From assembly GCF_016786305.1 (NCBI RefSeq), contig NZ_JADWYV010000015.1: DNA of 64,000 nt; one strand, written 5' to 3'. Every line of letters begins with the position of its first letter. Position 1 is the stretch's first letter. Made by a program: the position numbers and the translations under genes. Under the pieces are notes generated by a model. That model did no database searches, had not been told where the DNA came from, and saw nothing but the letters and a program-made list of their open reading frames with translations. Positions 52,035 to 60,589 of the stretch are shown here, piece after piece. The stretch comes from Pseudofrankia nepalensis. Lineage in GTDB: Bacteria; Actinomycetota; Actinomycetes; Frankiales; Frankiaceae.

Positions 52035-52951
52035 CAGGCCCACCCCAGTCGGGCGCCGAGCGCCGCGCAGAACTCAGCGAGGTCTCCCCAGAAGACCGCG
52101 ATGTTCCAGCGCTGGAAGTAGCCCGTCAGATAGCGCTGCGCCTCCGCGACACGGTCCGGCTGGTCCGCGGGCCCCGGTGGGGAGAGCTGCAGGACGGCGC
52201 GCCGTCGCGGCTCCATCGCGGCGACCGTGCGCAGCAGTCCATGAAAAAGAAACCGGAACGTCCAGTCTTCGATGTCGTATCCGAGGAAGAGGAGAGGGCG
52301 GGTGGTGAGCGCCGGGCGAAGCTGTGTCGGTATCAACTGCCGGCCGTCGCCGCGGTCGGCCGCGAGACCGAGCAGGAACTCCAGGTGGTCCTCTTCTGTG
52401 ACCACCATCGAGCGCGGGTGACGGGCGCTTCCATGGAGATGGTAGACGACCGGCTCGCGGGAGTTCGGGAACCGCAGCAGCGCTTCTTCCGCCGCGCGGG
52501 AACCGACCGCCTCCGCGCCGATATTCCACGGGCAGATGGCGGAACGTGGATTCTTTCCCCGCCGGCGGAGCGCCTGCGTGAGGAATCCGTCGTAGTTGGT
52601 GGTGAGATACACCGGCAGCGGCAGCCCGGCGAGCAGCGCGTGCGGCTCGGTCGGCACCTCGAAGTCCGGCGCGGGGACGGCCATGACCTCGTCGGCGACC
52701 TGCTGGCGGACGAACGCCGGCTCCCGCCGGTGGATCGGGTCGACCGGCCCGGCGCGCGCGTCGTCTCCCTCGGCCCTCGCGGCGCCGACCAGCCAGTCGA
52801 ACCCGTCCAGCAGGCTCGGTGGCCCGGCACGGATGACTCCGCCCGGCCCGGCGGCACGCTCGTCACGCGGCATCGCGCCGGCCCCGAGCAGCGGCGTGCA
52901 CGCCCCGTTCTTGAGCTGGTCGACGAGTCGGCTCCAGTCCTTGTCGTCCAA
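52034..52951 (-). CDS. SIR2-like domain protein (putative NADase)
   Basis: A 305-aa SIR2_2-type protein. Key motifs: LLGAGA near residue 22 (NAD-binding glycines), PVYLTTNYDGFLTQAL near 113 (TTNYD), VVYHLHGSARH near 168 (catalytic-type His), and LFLGYDIEDWTFRFLFHGLL near 220. This variant group includes NAD-degrading effectors of bacterial defence such as those of Thoeris, DSR and Avs systems. The start is a TTG at 52951, the only codon that fits. The gene heads a two-gene unit with the STAND NTPase at 50208. Confidence 0.85.
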   Translation of the reverse strand: MDDKDWSRLVDQLKNGACTPLLGAGAMPRDERAAGPGGVIRAGPPSLLDGFDWLVGAARAEGDDARAGPVDPIHRREPAFVRQQVADEVMAVPAPDFEVPTEPHALLAGLPLPVYLTTNYDGFLTQALRRRGKNPRSAICPWNIGAEAVGSRAAEEALLRFPNSREPVVYHLHGSARHPRSMVVTEEDHLEFLLGLAADRGDGRQLIPTQLRPALTTRPLLFLGYDIEDWTFRFLFHGLLRTVAAMEPRRRAVLQLSPPGPADQPDRVAEAQRYLTGYFQRWNIAVFWGDLAEFCAALGARLGWA

Positions 52952-53396
52952 CGATGGCCCCGCCGATCTCGCCCGTGGCCAGTAGCCGTGGCCATGCCCG
53001 TCGCCGCCTGTACGCCCGCGTCGACGACCGCGTCGGCCGAAGGCTCACCGCATTTCTGTATACCCGACGGCGGCCGATGACCGTGGGCGAATTCGACAGG
53101 CCGGCCGTCGTTCGTTTACCGGTAACCCGGTGGTCGGCCGCCCCGCGGCGCCGGCCGGCCCTCCCGCCGACCCGGTCGCGGCGCCGCGTGCCGCGTGAAT
53201 ACGTGACAGATCGCCGAATGCCGCGCGGGAAACGCCCCGCGCGGACCCGGCCGGATGCGATGATGAGACCACGGCTCTTCGTCTCGGCGTGTGCCGACCG
53301 GGCGTCGCGCCGGGCTTCGTTCGTCGCGGCAAAGCTCGGCCGGCGGCCCGCGTCGACGTCGGGCGGGCTTCGCTGGAACCTTTGCTAGGGGGAGAC
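52952..53396. promoter_or_regulatory. Divergent intergenic region with a 10-bp palindrome
   Basis: 445 bp between the SIR2 gene (minus) and fxsT (plus). TTACCGGTAA at 53116-53125 is a perfect palindrome and could be an operator. No gene is seen here. Confidence 0.4.
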
Positions 53397-55949
53397 ATGG
53401 CGGTCGTCGGGCCCCGGGACCTGCCGGCGCGCGCGGTTCCCGTCGTCTGGGGAAACGTTCCGCAGCGGAACAAGAACTTCACCGGCCGGGTAACCCTGCT
53501 GGAAAAGCTGCGCGCGAACATGACGGCCGAGGGCATGGCCCTGCTGCCGCACGCGCTGCAGGGGCTGGGCGGCGTGGGGAAGACGCAGCTCGCGGTTGAA
53601 TACGCGTACAAGTTCTCGCACGACTACCAGGTCGTGTGGTGGATTCCGGCGGACCAGGTCGCGCTGGCCCGGGCATCGCTCGCGGCCCTCGCGCCCCGGC
53701 TCGGCATCACGGGCGCGACCCGGATCGAGGACGCGGTGTCCGCGGTGCTGGACACCCTGCGCCGCGGAGATCCATACCCGCACTGGCTATTGATCTTCGA
53801 CAACGCGGACCAGCCGGAGACGATCCGCGAGCTGATGCCGCACGGCCCCGGGCACGTGCTCGTGACCTCCCGCAACCATCGCTGGCACAGCATGGTCGAC
53901 ACGGTCGAGGTCAATGTGTTCAGCCGCGCGGAGAGCCTGGAGTTCCTCGGCCGCCGGGTACCGGGCATCAGCGAGGCCGACGCGGAGCGGCTCGCCCAGG
54001 AGCTCGGCAACCTGCCGCTCGCGCTGGAACAGGCCGGCGCCCTGCAGGCCGAGACCGGGATGTCCGTGGACGACTACCTGGACCTGCTCGGCCGGGCCAC
54101 GACGCAGGTGCTGCAGGAGAACCCGCCGTCGGACTACCCCGTCCCCGTCGCCGCCGCCTGGAGCCTGTCGATGGCCCGGCTGCGCGACCAGATGCCGTTC
54201 GCGCTCGAGATCCTGCGCCGGTGCGCCTTCTTCGGCGCGGAGCCGATCTCCCGGGAGCTGCTGGTCCTCGGCCGTTACGTGCTCGACGCGCCGCTGCGGG
54301 ACCTGGTCGCCGACCCGATCATGATGAGCCGGGCCACCCGCGAGCTGGGCCGGTACGCGCTCGCCCGGATCGACAACCATCGGCGCACCCTGCAGGTGCA
54401 CCGACTGATCCAGCGCCTCATCCAGGACGAGTTGGACCACGAGGTGGCGGCCAGCATCCGCGACGAGGTGCACGCGATGCTCGCCGCTGCCACGCCGGAG
54501 GAGACCGACACGGAGGAGCGCTGGCCCGAGTTCGAGCTGGTGCTGCCGCACGTCGGACCGTCCGGAACGATCACCAGCCGCCAGCCGAACGTGCGCCGGC
54601 TCGTCAGCAACGTCGTCCGCTACCTCTACAACGTCGGCGACACCGAGGGAAGCCTGGCACTCGCGGACGAGGCGCTGACCCAGTGGGTCTCCGACGACGG
54701 CATCGAGAACCGGGCCGTCCTCGAGCTCAACCGGCGCAAGGCGGACGGGCTGTGGGCGCTCGGGCGCTACCAGGAGGCGTACGAGCTGCGGCGCACCACG
54801 CTCGACGTGATGCGGCGCGTGCTCGGGGAGGACGACGAGGAGACCCTGCGCATCACCAACGGGCACGGCGCCGACCTGCGTGCCCGGGGAGAGTTCGCGA
54901 CGGCCCGGACGCTCGACGAGGACTCGTTGGCCCGCCATCGCCGGGTGTTCGGGGACGACCACCCCGAGACCTTCCAGGCCGCGAACAACCTCGCCGTCGA
55001 CCTGGAGCTGACCAGCGACTACCGGGCCGCCTACGAGACGGACGAGAAGACCCGGCAGGACCGGCTCGACCTCTACGGCCGCGACGACAACATCCTCGTC
55101 ATCTTCTCGATGAACGCGGTCGCCCGCGACCTGCGCCAGCTCGGCCTGTACCTCCAGGCTCGGGAGCTCGCCGAGCAGGCCTACATCCTGTTCCAGGACG
55201 TGGTCGCGCGCAACGTGCTGCGCGAGAACCACGCCTGGGTGCTCCTGCAGGCCAAGGACCTGTCCGTGGCCCGCCGCATGGCCGGCGACTTCGCGGCCGC
55301 CCTCGAGCTCGCCCGCGACGTCCACGAGCGCTACGTCCGCGACTTCACGGCGATCCACCCGGACACCCTCGCGGCGGCGATCAACCTCGGCAACGCGCTG
55401 CGGCGGACCGGAGACCTGGACAGCGCGGCGAAACTGATCGAGCAGACGGTGCGGGGCTACCAGCAGGCACTCGGTGAGGGGCATCCCTTCACCCACGCCA
55501 GCATTCTCAATCTGGCGATCATCCAACGGCAGATCGCCAACCGGACCGGCGACCATGGCCGGATCGAGGCGGCCAGGTCCCAGCTCCAGGACGCACTGGA
55601 CAACCTCACCGCGACCGTCGGCCCGGACCATCACTACACCCTGACGTGCGCCTCCAGCCTCGCGACGGCCCATGCCGACCTGGGTGAGGTCGACGCGTCG
55701 CGGGCACTCGGCGAGCGGGTGCTGCCGAGGCTGCGCGCGGTGCTCGGGGAGGACCACCCGCACACCCTGATGTGCGCGGCGAACCTCGCCCTCGACCTTC
55801 GCGCGCAGGGGCACGAGGACGACGCCGACGAGCTGCTCGAGGACACCCTGCGCCGCTACCGGCGAGTGCTCCGCGAGGACCATCCGGATGTCCGGGAGGT
55901 CGCGGACGGCGTCCGCGTCGACTTCGTGTTCGAGCCGTCGCCGCTGTGA
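53397..55949 (+). CDS. fxsT: FxsT: NB-ARC-TPR protein of the FxSxx-COOH system
   Basis: An 850-aa protein. The start (PVVWGNVPQRNKNFTGRVTL) and the P-loop in LPHALQGLGGVGKTQLAVEY near residue 60 are typical of FxSxx-COOH-system TPR proteins. The NB-ARC continues with WLLIFDNADQ near 130 and HVLVTSRNHRW, then ELGNLPLALEQAGAL. TPR/kinesin light chain type repeats occupy about residues 400-830 (ARTLDEDSLARHRRVFGDDH, AYETDEKTRQDRLDLYGRDD). It is thought to sense or to support the RiPP-like pathway; its exact role is not established. ATG at 53397 behind AGGGGGA. Its 3' end overlaps the convergent HExxH gene by 94 bp. Confidence 0.88.
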   Translation: MAVVGPRDLPARAVPVVWGNVPQRNKNFTGRVTLLEKLRANMTAEGMALLPHALQGLGGVGKTQLAVEYAYKFSHDYQVVWWIPADQVALARASLAALAPRLGITGATRIEDAVSAVLDTLRRGDPYPHWLLIFDNADQPETIRELMPHGPGHVLVTSRNHRWHSMVDTVEVNVFSRAESLEFLGRRVPGISEADAERLAQELGNLPLALEQAGALQAETGMSVDDYLDLLGRATTQVLQENPPSDYPVPVAAAWSLSMARLRDQMPFALEILRRCAFFGAEPISRELLVLGRYVLDAPLRDLVADPIMMSRATRELGRYALARIDNHRRTLQVHRLIQRLIQDELDHEVAASIRDEVHAMLAAATPEETDTEERWPEFELVLPHVGPSGTITSRQPNVRRLVSNVVRYLYNVGDTEGSLALADEALTQWVSDDGIENRAVLELNRRKADGLWALGRYQEAYELRRTTLDVMRRVLGEDDEETLRITNGHGADLRARGEFATARTLDEDSLARHRRVFGDDHPETFQAANNLAVDLELTSDYRAAYETDEKTRQDRLDLYGRDDNILVIFSMNAVARDLRQLGLYLQARELAEQAYILFQDVVARNVLRENHAWVLLQAKDLSVARRMAGDFAAALELARDVHERYVRDFTAIHPDTLAAAINLGNALRRTGDLDSAAKLIEQTVRGYQQALGEGHPFTHASILNLAIIQRQIANRTGDHGRIEAARSQLQDALDNLTATVGPDHHYTLTCASSLATAHADLGEVDASRALGERVLPRLRAVLGEDHPHTLMCAANLALDLRAQGHEDDADELLEDTLRRYRRVLREDHPDVREVADGVRVDFVFEPSPL

Positions 55950-58357
55950 CCGGTCGCCAGCACGCCCCCCACCGCCACGCTCCCCGCCACGCCACCCACC
56001 GCCACGCCGCCCTCCACCGCGGTGGGAGGCGTGGCGCCCACCGCCGGTCCGGGGCGCGAGGTCACCGCGCCGGCGGCCAGCCAGTCGGCGAGCTCGGCCG
56101 GCGACGGCGCGGCGCCGGCGGCCCGCAGGTGCCGGTACAGGGCCAGGGCGACCTCGGGTCTGCGGACCAGCGGGTCGCCGCCGCCGCGCGCCGCCCTGCG
56201 GGACAGCGCGAACCCGGCCCACAGGTCGATCCCGTCGGGCCGCGCGGCGATCAGGTCCTGGTACAGCGCGGACGCGGCGGCCGCCTGTCCCGTGAGCAGC
56301 AGCAGGTCCGCGGGGCAGGCGGCCGGAACCGCGGCGCCCAGCCGGGACGGCTCCCGGGCGAGCTCCGCGAACCGCTCCGGCTCCCGTAGCCGCAGGTAGC
56401 TGAGGCTGAGCCGGCCGTGGGTGACGAACCTCGGCGCACTGGGCGCGAGGGCATCCGGCGCGGCGGGGTCGGAGACGGCGGCCCGGGCGGCACCCGCGGA
56501 GACCGCGGTCGCCGGAACCGCGGTCGCGGGCAGCGGCGGGCAGGCGTGACCGGTTCGCCAGGCGTAGCCGAGCGTGTCGATGAACGCGGCGCGAGGGTGC
56601 ACGTTGCGCAGCCGCCAGGTGATCCAGTGCTCGGCGTTGGCGAGGTCCGCCAGCGCCGCGGCCTCCTCGGGCACCTCGCCGTCGGCGATCGCCGCGAGCC
56701 CGCGCCGCATGCCGCCCACGAACCGTTCCCCAAGACCGGTCAGCACGCCCGAGCCCATCAGGATGTCCAGCACTCCGGGGAGCTCGGCGCGCCATCGCGC
56801 GTACTCGAACTGGGCCAGCCGCCCGCCGGCGCCGCCTGCCGCCAACCGGTGGTCGTTCCAGAAATCGGTGAGCGCCAGGAACGCGAACGCCCCCTGGGTC
56901 AGCCCCGGCACCGGACGCGGGTCGCGCCGCCAGGGTGAGAAATAGACCGCTCGCCGGTCCGGCTCGAACAGGGGGACGAGGTCGAGCAACGCCGACAGCC
57001 GGCTGTGGGCAAGTTCGTGGATGAGCGAGCCGGCCAGTGCCAGTCCGCTGTGCGGAAGGGTGAGGGCCACGGCTCCACAGGCGTCCGCGGACGAGGCGCT
57101 CAACTCCTCGGCATCCCGGGGCGCGCGCAGCGGGATGAGCGACGCGAGCGCGGACGCGACGGTCGTCGCGCGGCCGGGATGGTGACGTACCAGCAGTGCC
57201 CACGCCTCGTCGAGCCGAAGACGCCAGACCACCAGTTCCTCGTCGCTCAGGCGGGGCGTCGGTGGGACATGGTGGAAGGAACGGAACGGGTCGACGTCGT
57301 CGAGGTCGACCACCAGGCGGCGGCCGTCGACCTCGCTGACCAGCGCCCGCAGGGGCTGCCAGGCCGGGGCGTCGGAACCGCCGGCGGCGTCGCGCGGGCC
57401 GGTGTCTCGTGTGCCGGTGGCGTCGTGTCGTGTGCCGGTGGCGTCCCAGACGGTCACGCCGACCGCCCGGTCGACGACCCCCGAGCGGACGGCCGTCGGG
57501 TCGAGGGCGCCGAAGGCTCGCGGGTCGAAACCGGTCCGGGCGTCGGGACAGGCGTCCAGCTCGACGTCGAACCGGGCCAGGACAGCTTGCGGCTCGCCGG
57601 GCGACAGCACGGACAGCGAGACCGCCCGCGTGCCGGGGCGCGGCGCCGCCGGGGGGCGCCCGCCCGCGGGGAGGCCTACGCGGATCCGCGCCCAGCCGGA
57701 CAGCCCGGGCACCGTCGCCCGTCCCAGCGTCGGGAACATCAACCCGCCGTCCAGCGCGTGCGCGACGACGTCGCATTCCCGGCCGACGAGCATCGCCGCG
57801 GTGGCGGCCAGCGTGCCGAAACAGCCGATCTGGGCGGCGAGGGTACCGGAGTCGGCGCCGTCCAGGCGCGGCGGCGCCGCCTCCAGGTTCACACCGACTT
57901 TCTGGTTCACACCGGCTTTCTGGTCACCGGCCGCCTTGCGGTCACCGGCCGCGGCGTGGCCGAACAGCAGCCGCAGGCAGCGCATGCCCCACACCCCGAC
58001 CTGCGGATGCAGCAGCAGACGGTCCACCTCGGCCCGGCCCGCGCGGTGCGCCGCGCGCAGCACGGCCAACGACGCGTCGAGGTCGGCCAGCTCGGCGAGG
58101 TCGGGACGGTGTTCGGCGACGGCGCCGACGAGCGCCTGGACGAGCAGCATGCGCCGGCTGAGCTGGCCGGCTCGCAGGGTCGCGAGATCGCCGTGCCCGG
58201 AGGCGATCGCGTCGAACTCGTCGAGGGCGAGGCGATACCGGGTCAGGCTCGGGTGACTCGGCTGGCTCGGCGGCGCGGCGGGCGCGGCGGGCGCGGCGGG
58301 CGCCTCGCCTGGGGGGTTGGCGGTGCCTCCGGTGGGCGCCGGACATCTGGTCAGCAC
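55856..58357 (-). CDS. HExxH-motif protein of the fxs locus (putative peptide beta-hydroxylase)
   Basis: An 833-aa protein carrying LIHELAHSRL near residue 446 (HExxH), the mark of proteins found beside radical-SAM RiPP enzymes and proposed to be 2-oxoglutarate- or metal-dependent peptide beta-hydroxylases. Around it, SGLALAGSLIHELAHSRLSA and LVPLFEPDRRAVYFSPWRRD are conserved. A Pro/Ala-rich start and short DNA-level repeats (units of GDRKA/GDQKA type, ATGTR repeats) are insertions. The GTG at 58357 overlaps the fxsB stop and has GGAGGG upstream, so it is coupled to fxsB. The last 31 residues are encoded antisense to the 3' end of fxsT and may not be functional. Confidence 0.82.
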   Translation of the reverse strand: MLTRCPAPTGGTANPPGEAPAAPAAPAAPPSQPSHPSLTRYRLALDEFDAIASGHGDLATLRAGQLSRRMLLVQALVGAVAEHRPDLAELADLDASLAVLRAAHRAGRAEVDRLLLHPQVGVWGMRCLRLLFGHAAAGDRKAAGDQKAGVNQKVGVNLEAAPPRLDGADSGTLAAQIGCFGTLAATAAMLVGRECDVVAHALDGGLMFPTLGRATVPGLSGWARIRVGLPAGGRPPAAPRPGTRAVSLSVLSPGEPQAVLARFDVELDACPDARTGFDPRAFGALDPTAVRSGVVDRAVGVTVWDATGTRHDATGTRDTGPRDAAGGSDAPAWQPLRALVSEVDGRRLVVDLDDVDPFRSFHHVPPTPRLSDEELVVWRLRLDEAWALLVRHHPGRATTVASALASLIPLRAPRDAEELSASSADACGAVALTLPHSGLALAGSLIHELAHSRLSALLDLVPLFEPDRRAVYFSPWRRDPRPVPGLTQGAFAFLALTDFWNDHRLAAGGAGGRLAQFEYARWRAELPGVLDILMGSGVLTGLGERFVGGMRRGLAAIADGEVPEEAAALADLANAEHWITWRLRNVHPRAAFIDTLGYAWRTGHACPPLPATAVPATAVSAGAARAAVSDPAAPDALAPSAPRFVTHGRLSLSYLRLREPERFAELAREPSRLGAAVPAACPADLLLLTGQAAAASALYQDLIAARPDGIDLWAGFALSRRAARGGGDPLVRRPEVALALYRHLRAAGAAPSPAELADWLAAGAVTSRPGPAVGATPPTAVEGGVAVGGVAGSVAVGGVLATGHSGDGSNTKSTRTPSATSRTSGWSSRSTRR

Positions 58358-59616
58358 TGGGGCACCCTCCGTGGGCTGGTGAGATCCGCGCGGACGCGGC
58401 TCTCGATGTGCCGAACCAGCCGGAAGAGGTCCGGGCAATAGACGGACGGGTTTCTGAAGCCGGAACCCGCCCGATAACGATGTGGATAGTAGCCGCCGCC
58501 GCAGATCCGACCCGCCGGGCAGGCCAGACAGCTCTCGCCGAGCGCCTCGACGCCGATCTGTCGCGCGACGATCGCCGGTGAGTCGAGCGCGTCGTCGAGG
58601 CTGTGCGTAAAGACGTCGAGCCCGGTCGCCGCCGCCTGGTCATAGGCGGACTTCAGGGTGTCCACCTGCTCCAGTGAGCCGTCGGTCTCCACCACCACCA
58701 GGCCGACCGGTGACAGTCCCACGGCCTCCGACCGGCTGGCGCCGCCGAGAACGAGCTGAATTATCTCGGAAAACAACCGTATGTTGGTTTCCTGTCGTGG
58801 AGCTGAATACCAGCGATCGAAAAGGGGAATCAACCACTCCGCATACGGAGTGTCGTTATTGGGAAATCGCCCGGGCGGTGGAGTGGTCCAGTTGCCGTGC
58901 GGCAGGATCACGTCGACCGCGGGCGGCGCCCAGCCGAGGATCTCGTCGTAGAGCTCGAAGGGGTCGGTGGCGAGGTCGACGACCGCCAACAGGCCGGAGA
59001 AGACCCGTCGGTAACGCTCGGACGTGAGAAGCTCCAAGGCCCGCCGCACCTGCGCGTGGCTGCCGCGCCCGTCCGCGAACCGGCGATGCCGGTCATGCGC
59101 CCGGGCCGGGCCGTCCAGGCTCACGCACACGTCGATGCCCCGCTCGGCGAGCACGTCCAGCATCCCGGCGCGCAGCGCGACCCCGTTCGTCTGCGCGACG
59201 ATCCGCAGCCGGACGCCCGGGGCGATCCGCCGGCGCAGCTCGTCGGCCAGCCACCCGACGAAATCCGCGCCGGCCAGCAGCGGCTCGCCACCGTGCAGCA
59301 CGACCTCGGCCTCGCCGAGGTCGTGCCTCGCGATGTGCTCGGCGATCCGCCGGACCGCCTGTTCCGCCGTGCGGCGGCTCATCCTGGGCGGCTGCCTGCG
59401 CCACCCGGTGTCGGCGGCCGAGTAGACATAGCAGTAGTCACAGGCGAGATTGCACCGACTGTGAATTTTCAGGACAAACTGGCGGAAGGGCCGCGGCCGC
59501 CAGCCGCGCCCGCGCAGCGCGGCCACGTCGAGATGGTCGCCCGGCCACTCGGGGGGCCCTGTCGGGGTTCGAGCGGCATGGTCGGGCGGCCTCGTGGTGA
59601 ACGGCACGGGCTGCAC
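58351..59616 (-). CDS. fxsB: FxsB: radical SAM/SPASM peptide-modifying enzyme
   Basis: A 421-aa radical SAM enzyme. The cluster motif CNLACDYC (C-x3-C-x2-C) lies in FRQFVLKIHSRCNLACDYCY near residue 55, followed by EVVLHGGEPLLAGADF and a typical VSLDGPARAHDRHR. A C-terminal SPASM-like site is seen in SCLACPAGRICGGGYYPHRY with a later Cys. FxsB enzymes install C-C bonds (cyclophanes) near the Phe of the precursor FxsA. The start is set at the GTG at 59616; another is GTG 59607, and the frame is open to 59715 but would then overlap fxsA. It is coupled to the HExxH gene. Confidence 0.92.
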   Translation of the reverse strand: MQPVPFTTRPPDHAARTPTGPPEWPGDHLDVAALRGRGWRPRPFRQFVLKIHSRCNLACDYCYVYSAADTGWRRQPPRMSRRTAEQAVRRIAEHIARHDLGEAEVVLHGGEPLLAGADFVGWLADELRRRIAPGVRLRIVAQTNGVALRAGMLDVLAERGIDVCVSLDGPARAHDRHRRFADGRGSHAQVRRALELLTSERYRRVFSGLLAVVDLATDPFELYDEILGWAPPAVDVILPHGNWTTPPPGRFPNNDTPYAEWLIPLFDRWYSAPRQETNIRLFSEIIQLVLGGASRSEAVGLSPVGLVVVETDGSLEQVDTLKSAYDQAAATGLDVFTHSLDDALDSPAIVARQIGVEALGESCLACPAGRICGGGYYPHRYRAGSGFRNPSVYCPDLFRLVRHIESRVRADLTSPRRVPQC

Positions 59617-59662
59617 GGTCGGCGGCGATCGACGTTGATCGGCGGCGCGGTCCCCGACGAGC

Positions 59663-59851
59663 TCAGATGCTCGACTGGAAGCCGGCCAGTGTCTCCTCCG
59701 GATGACTCGCGTCACGCAGCAGGCGCCGCAGGGACTCGGTGAGGACGTCGGCTTCGAGGCCCTCCAGGTCAGCCAGGTCGAGGCGCAGCAGGTCCACCAT
59801 CGTGGTCTCCACCCCCGTGCCGCCCGCCATCCCAGCGGATCCTGTGTCCAT
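59663..59851 (-). CDS. fxsA: FxsA: FxSxx-COOH precursor peptide
   Basis: A 62-residue peptide ending in FQSSI, which fits the name motif F-x-S-x-x-COOH. The upstream leader is hydrophobic and acidic (DLLRLDLADLEGLEADVLTE, then SLRRLLRDASHPEETLAG). FxsB is expected to modify the C-terminal core. The ATG at 59851 has a good ribosome-binding site (GAAGGAGAGC). The stop is 46 bp before the chosen fxsB start, so the genes form an operon fxsA-fxsB-HExxH. Confidence 0.93.
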   Translation of the reverse strand: MDTGSAGMAGGTGVETTMVDLLRLDLADLEGLEADVLTESLRRLLRDASHPEETLAGFQSSI

Positions 59852-60589
59852 CGGCGCTCTCCTTCACCCCTGGGCGCCGACCTCCGCGGTTCCCGGCCCG
59901 GGAGCCATGAGCGGAATGGCGATCATCCTGGGATGACCGTCACGCGACCAGGCCCCCGTGCCGATGGCCTGGTCATGGCGCCCGGCCCGTCTCGGACGTA
60001 CTTCTCCCCGCAGCCGAGCCCCGCCGGTCGTGACGGCCGACGGCGGCCCGGTCCGAACACCCAGTTTCTGACTGGACTAGCTAATTTTTAGCAAATGCTC
60101 TGTTGGCTCCGGCAGGGAGCCCTGGCCAAGCTTAAGCCCAGGCAGAGTCACCCCGCTCCGCGCCCACGCGTAGGGCACCTGTGGCGCGCGGTCGCCGCCC
60201 GTGGCGCGCGCTTTGGGCGACGGTTTCCCCGGCAGTCGGCCCGGGACCAGGATGAATTTCGCCCAGGTGACGGCGACCGGAGCGGAGTGGCACACTCCGC
60301 TCTGGTCACACCGGACGCGGATGTGGGATGTGCCACCAAAATTTCCCGCTTGTCCAGGGCCCGTTACCGGAGTCAAGTTACACCGCTGTATCACCAATCC
60401 GCGAACCGCCTCAACGCTCACCGGGCCGGGTTCACCCAATAGCCGACAGCCTGCTTTCCAGCAAGATCGAGAGACACGCGGGTGACGGCCTCGGCGCCGA
60501 AGCCGCGGTGACCTGGAGCCACGGTGACCGGGAGGCCGCGGGCGCGCGGACCTCGGGGCGGCCTTGGCCACGCGCGCCGTCGGCCCTGG
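59852..60589. promoter_or_regulatory. Intergenic region with a 10-bp hairpin
   Basis: About 740 bp between fxsA and the PQQ-propeller gene, both on the minus strand. GAGCGGAGTG (60280-60289) and CACTCCGCTC (60293-60302) form a perfect stem with a 3-nt loop. An AT-rich GCTAATTTTTAGC sits near 60080-60094. No good gene was found, though a 164-residue open frame exists on the minus strand without recognised motifs. It should contain the fxsA promoter. Confidence 0.45.

Noticed and set aside
53787..57776. 1329-codon minus-strand ORF crossing fxsT and the HExxH gene
   Set aside because: It runs antisense to fxsT and out of frame through the HExxH gene, and shows no domain.
60077..60571. 164-codon minus-strand ORF upstream of fxsA
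   Set aside because: No motif, unusual composition, and it overlaps hairpins. Not supported as a gene.
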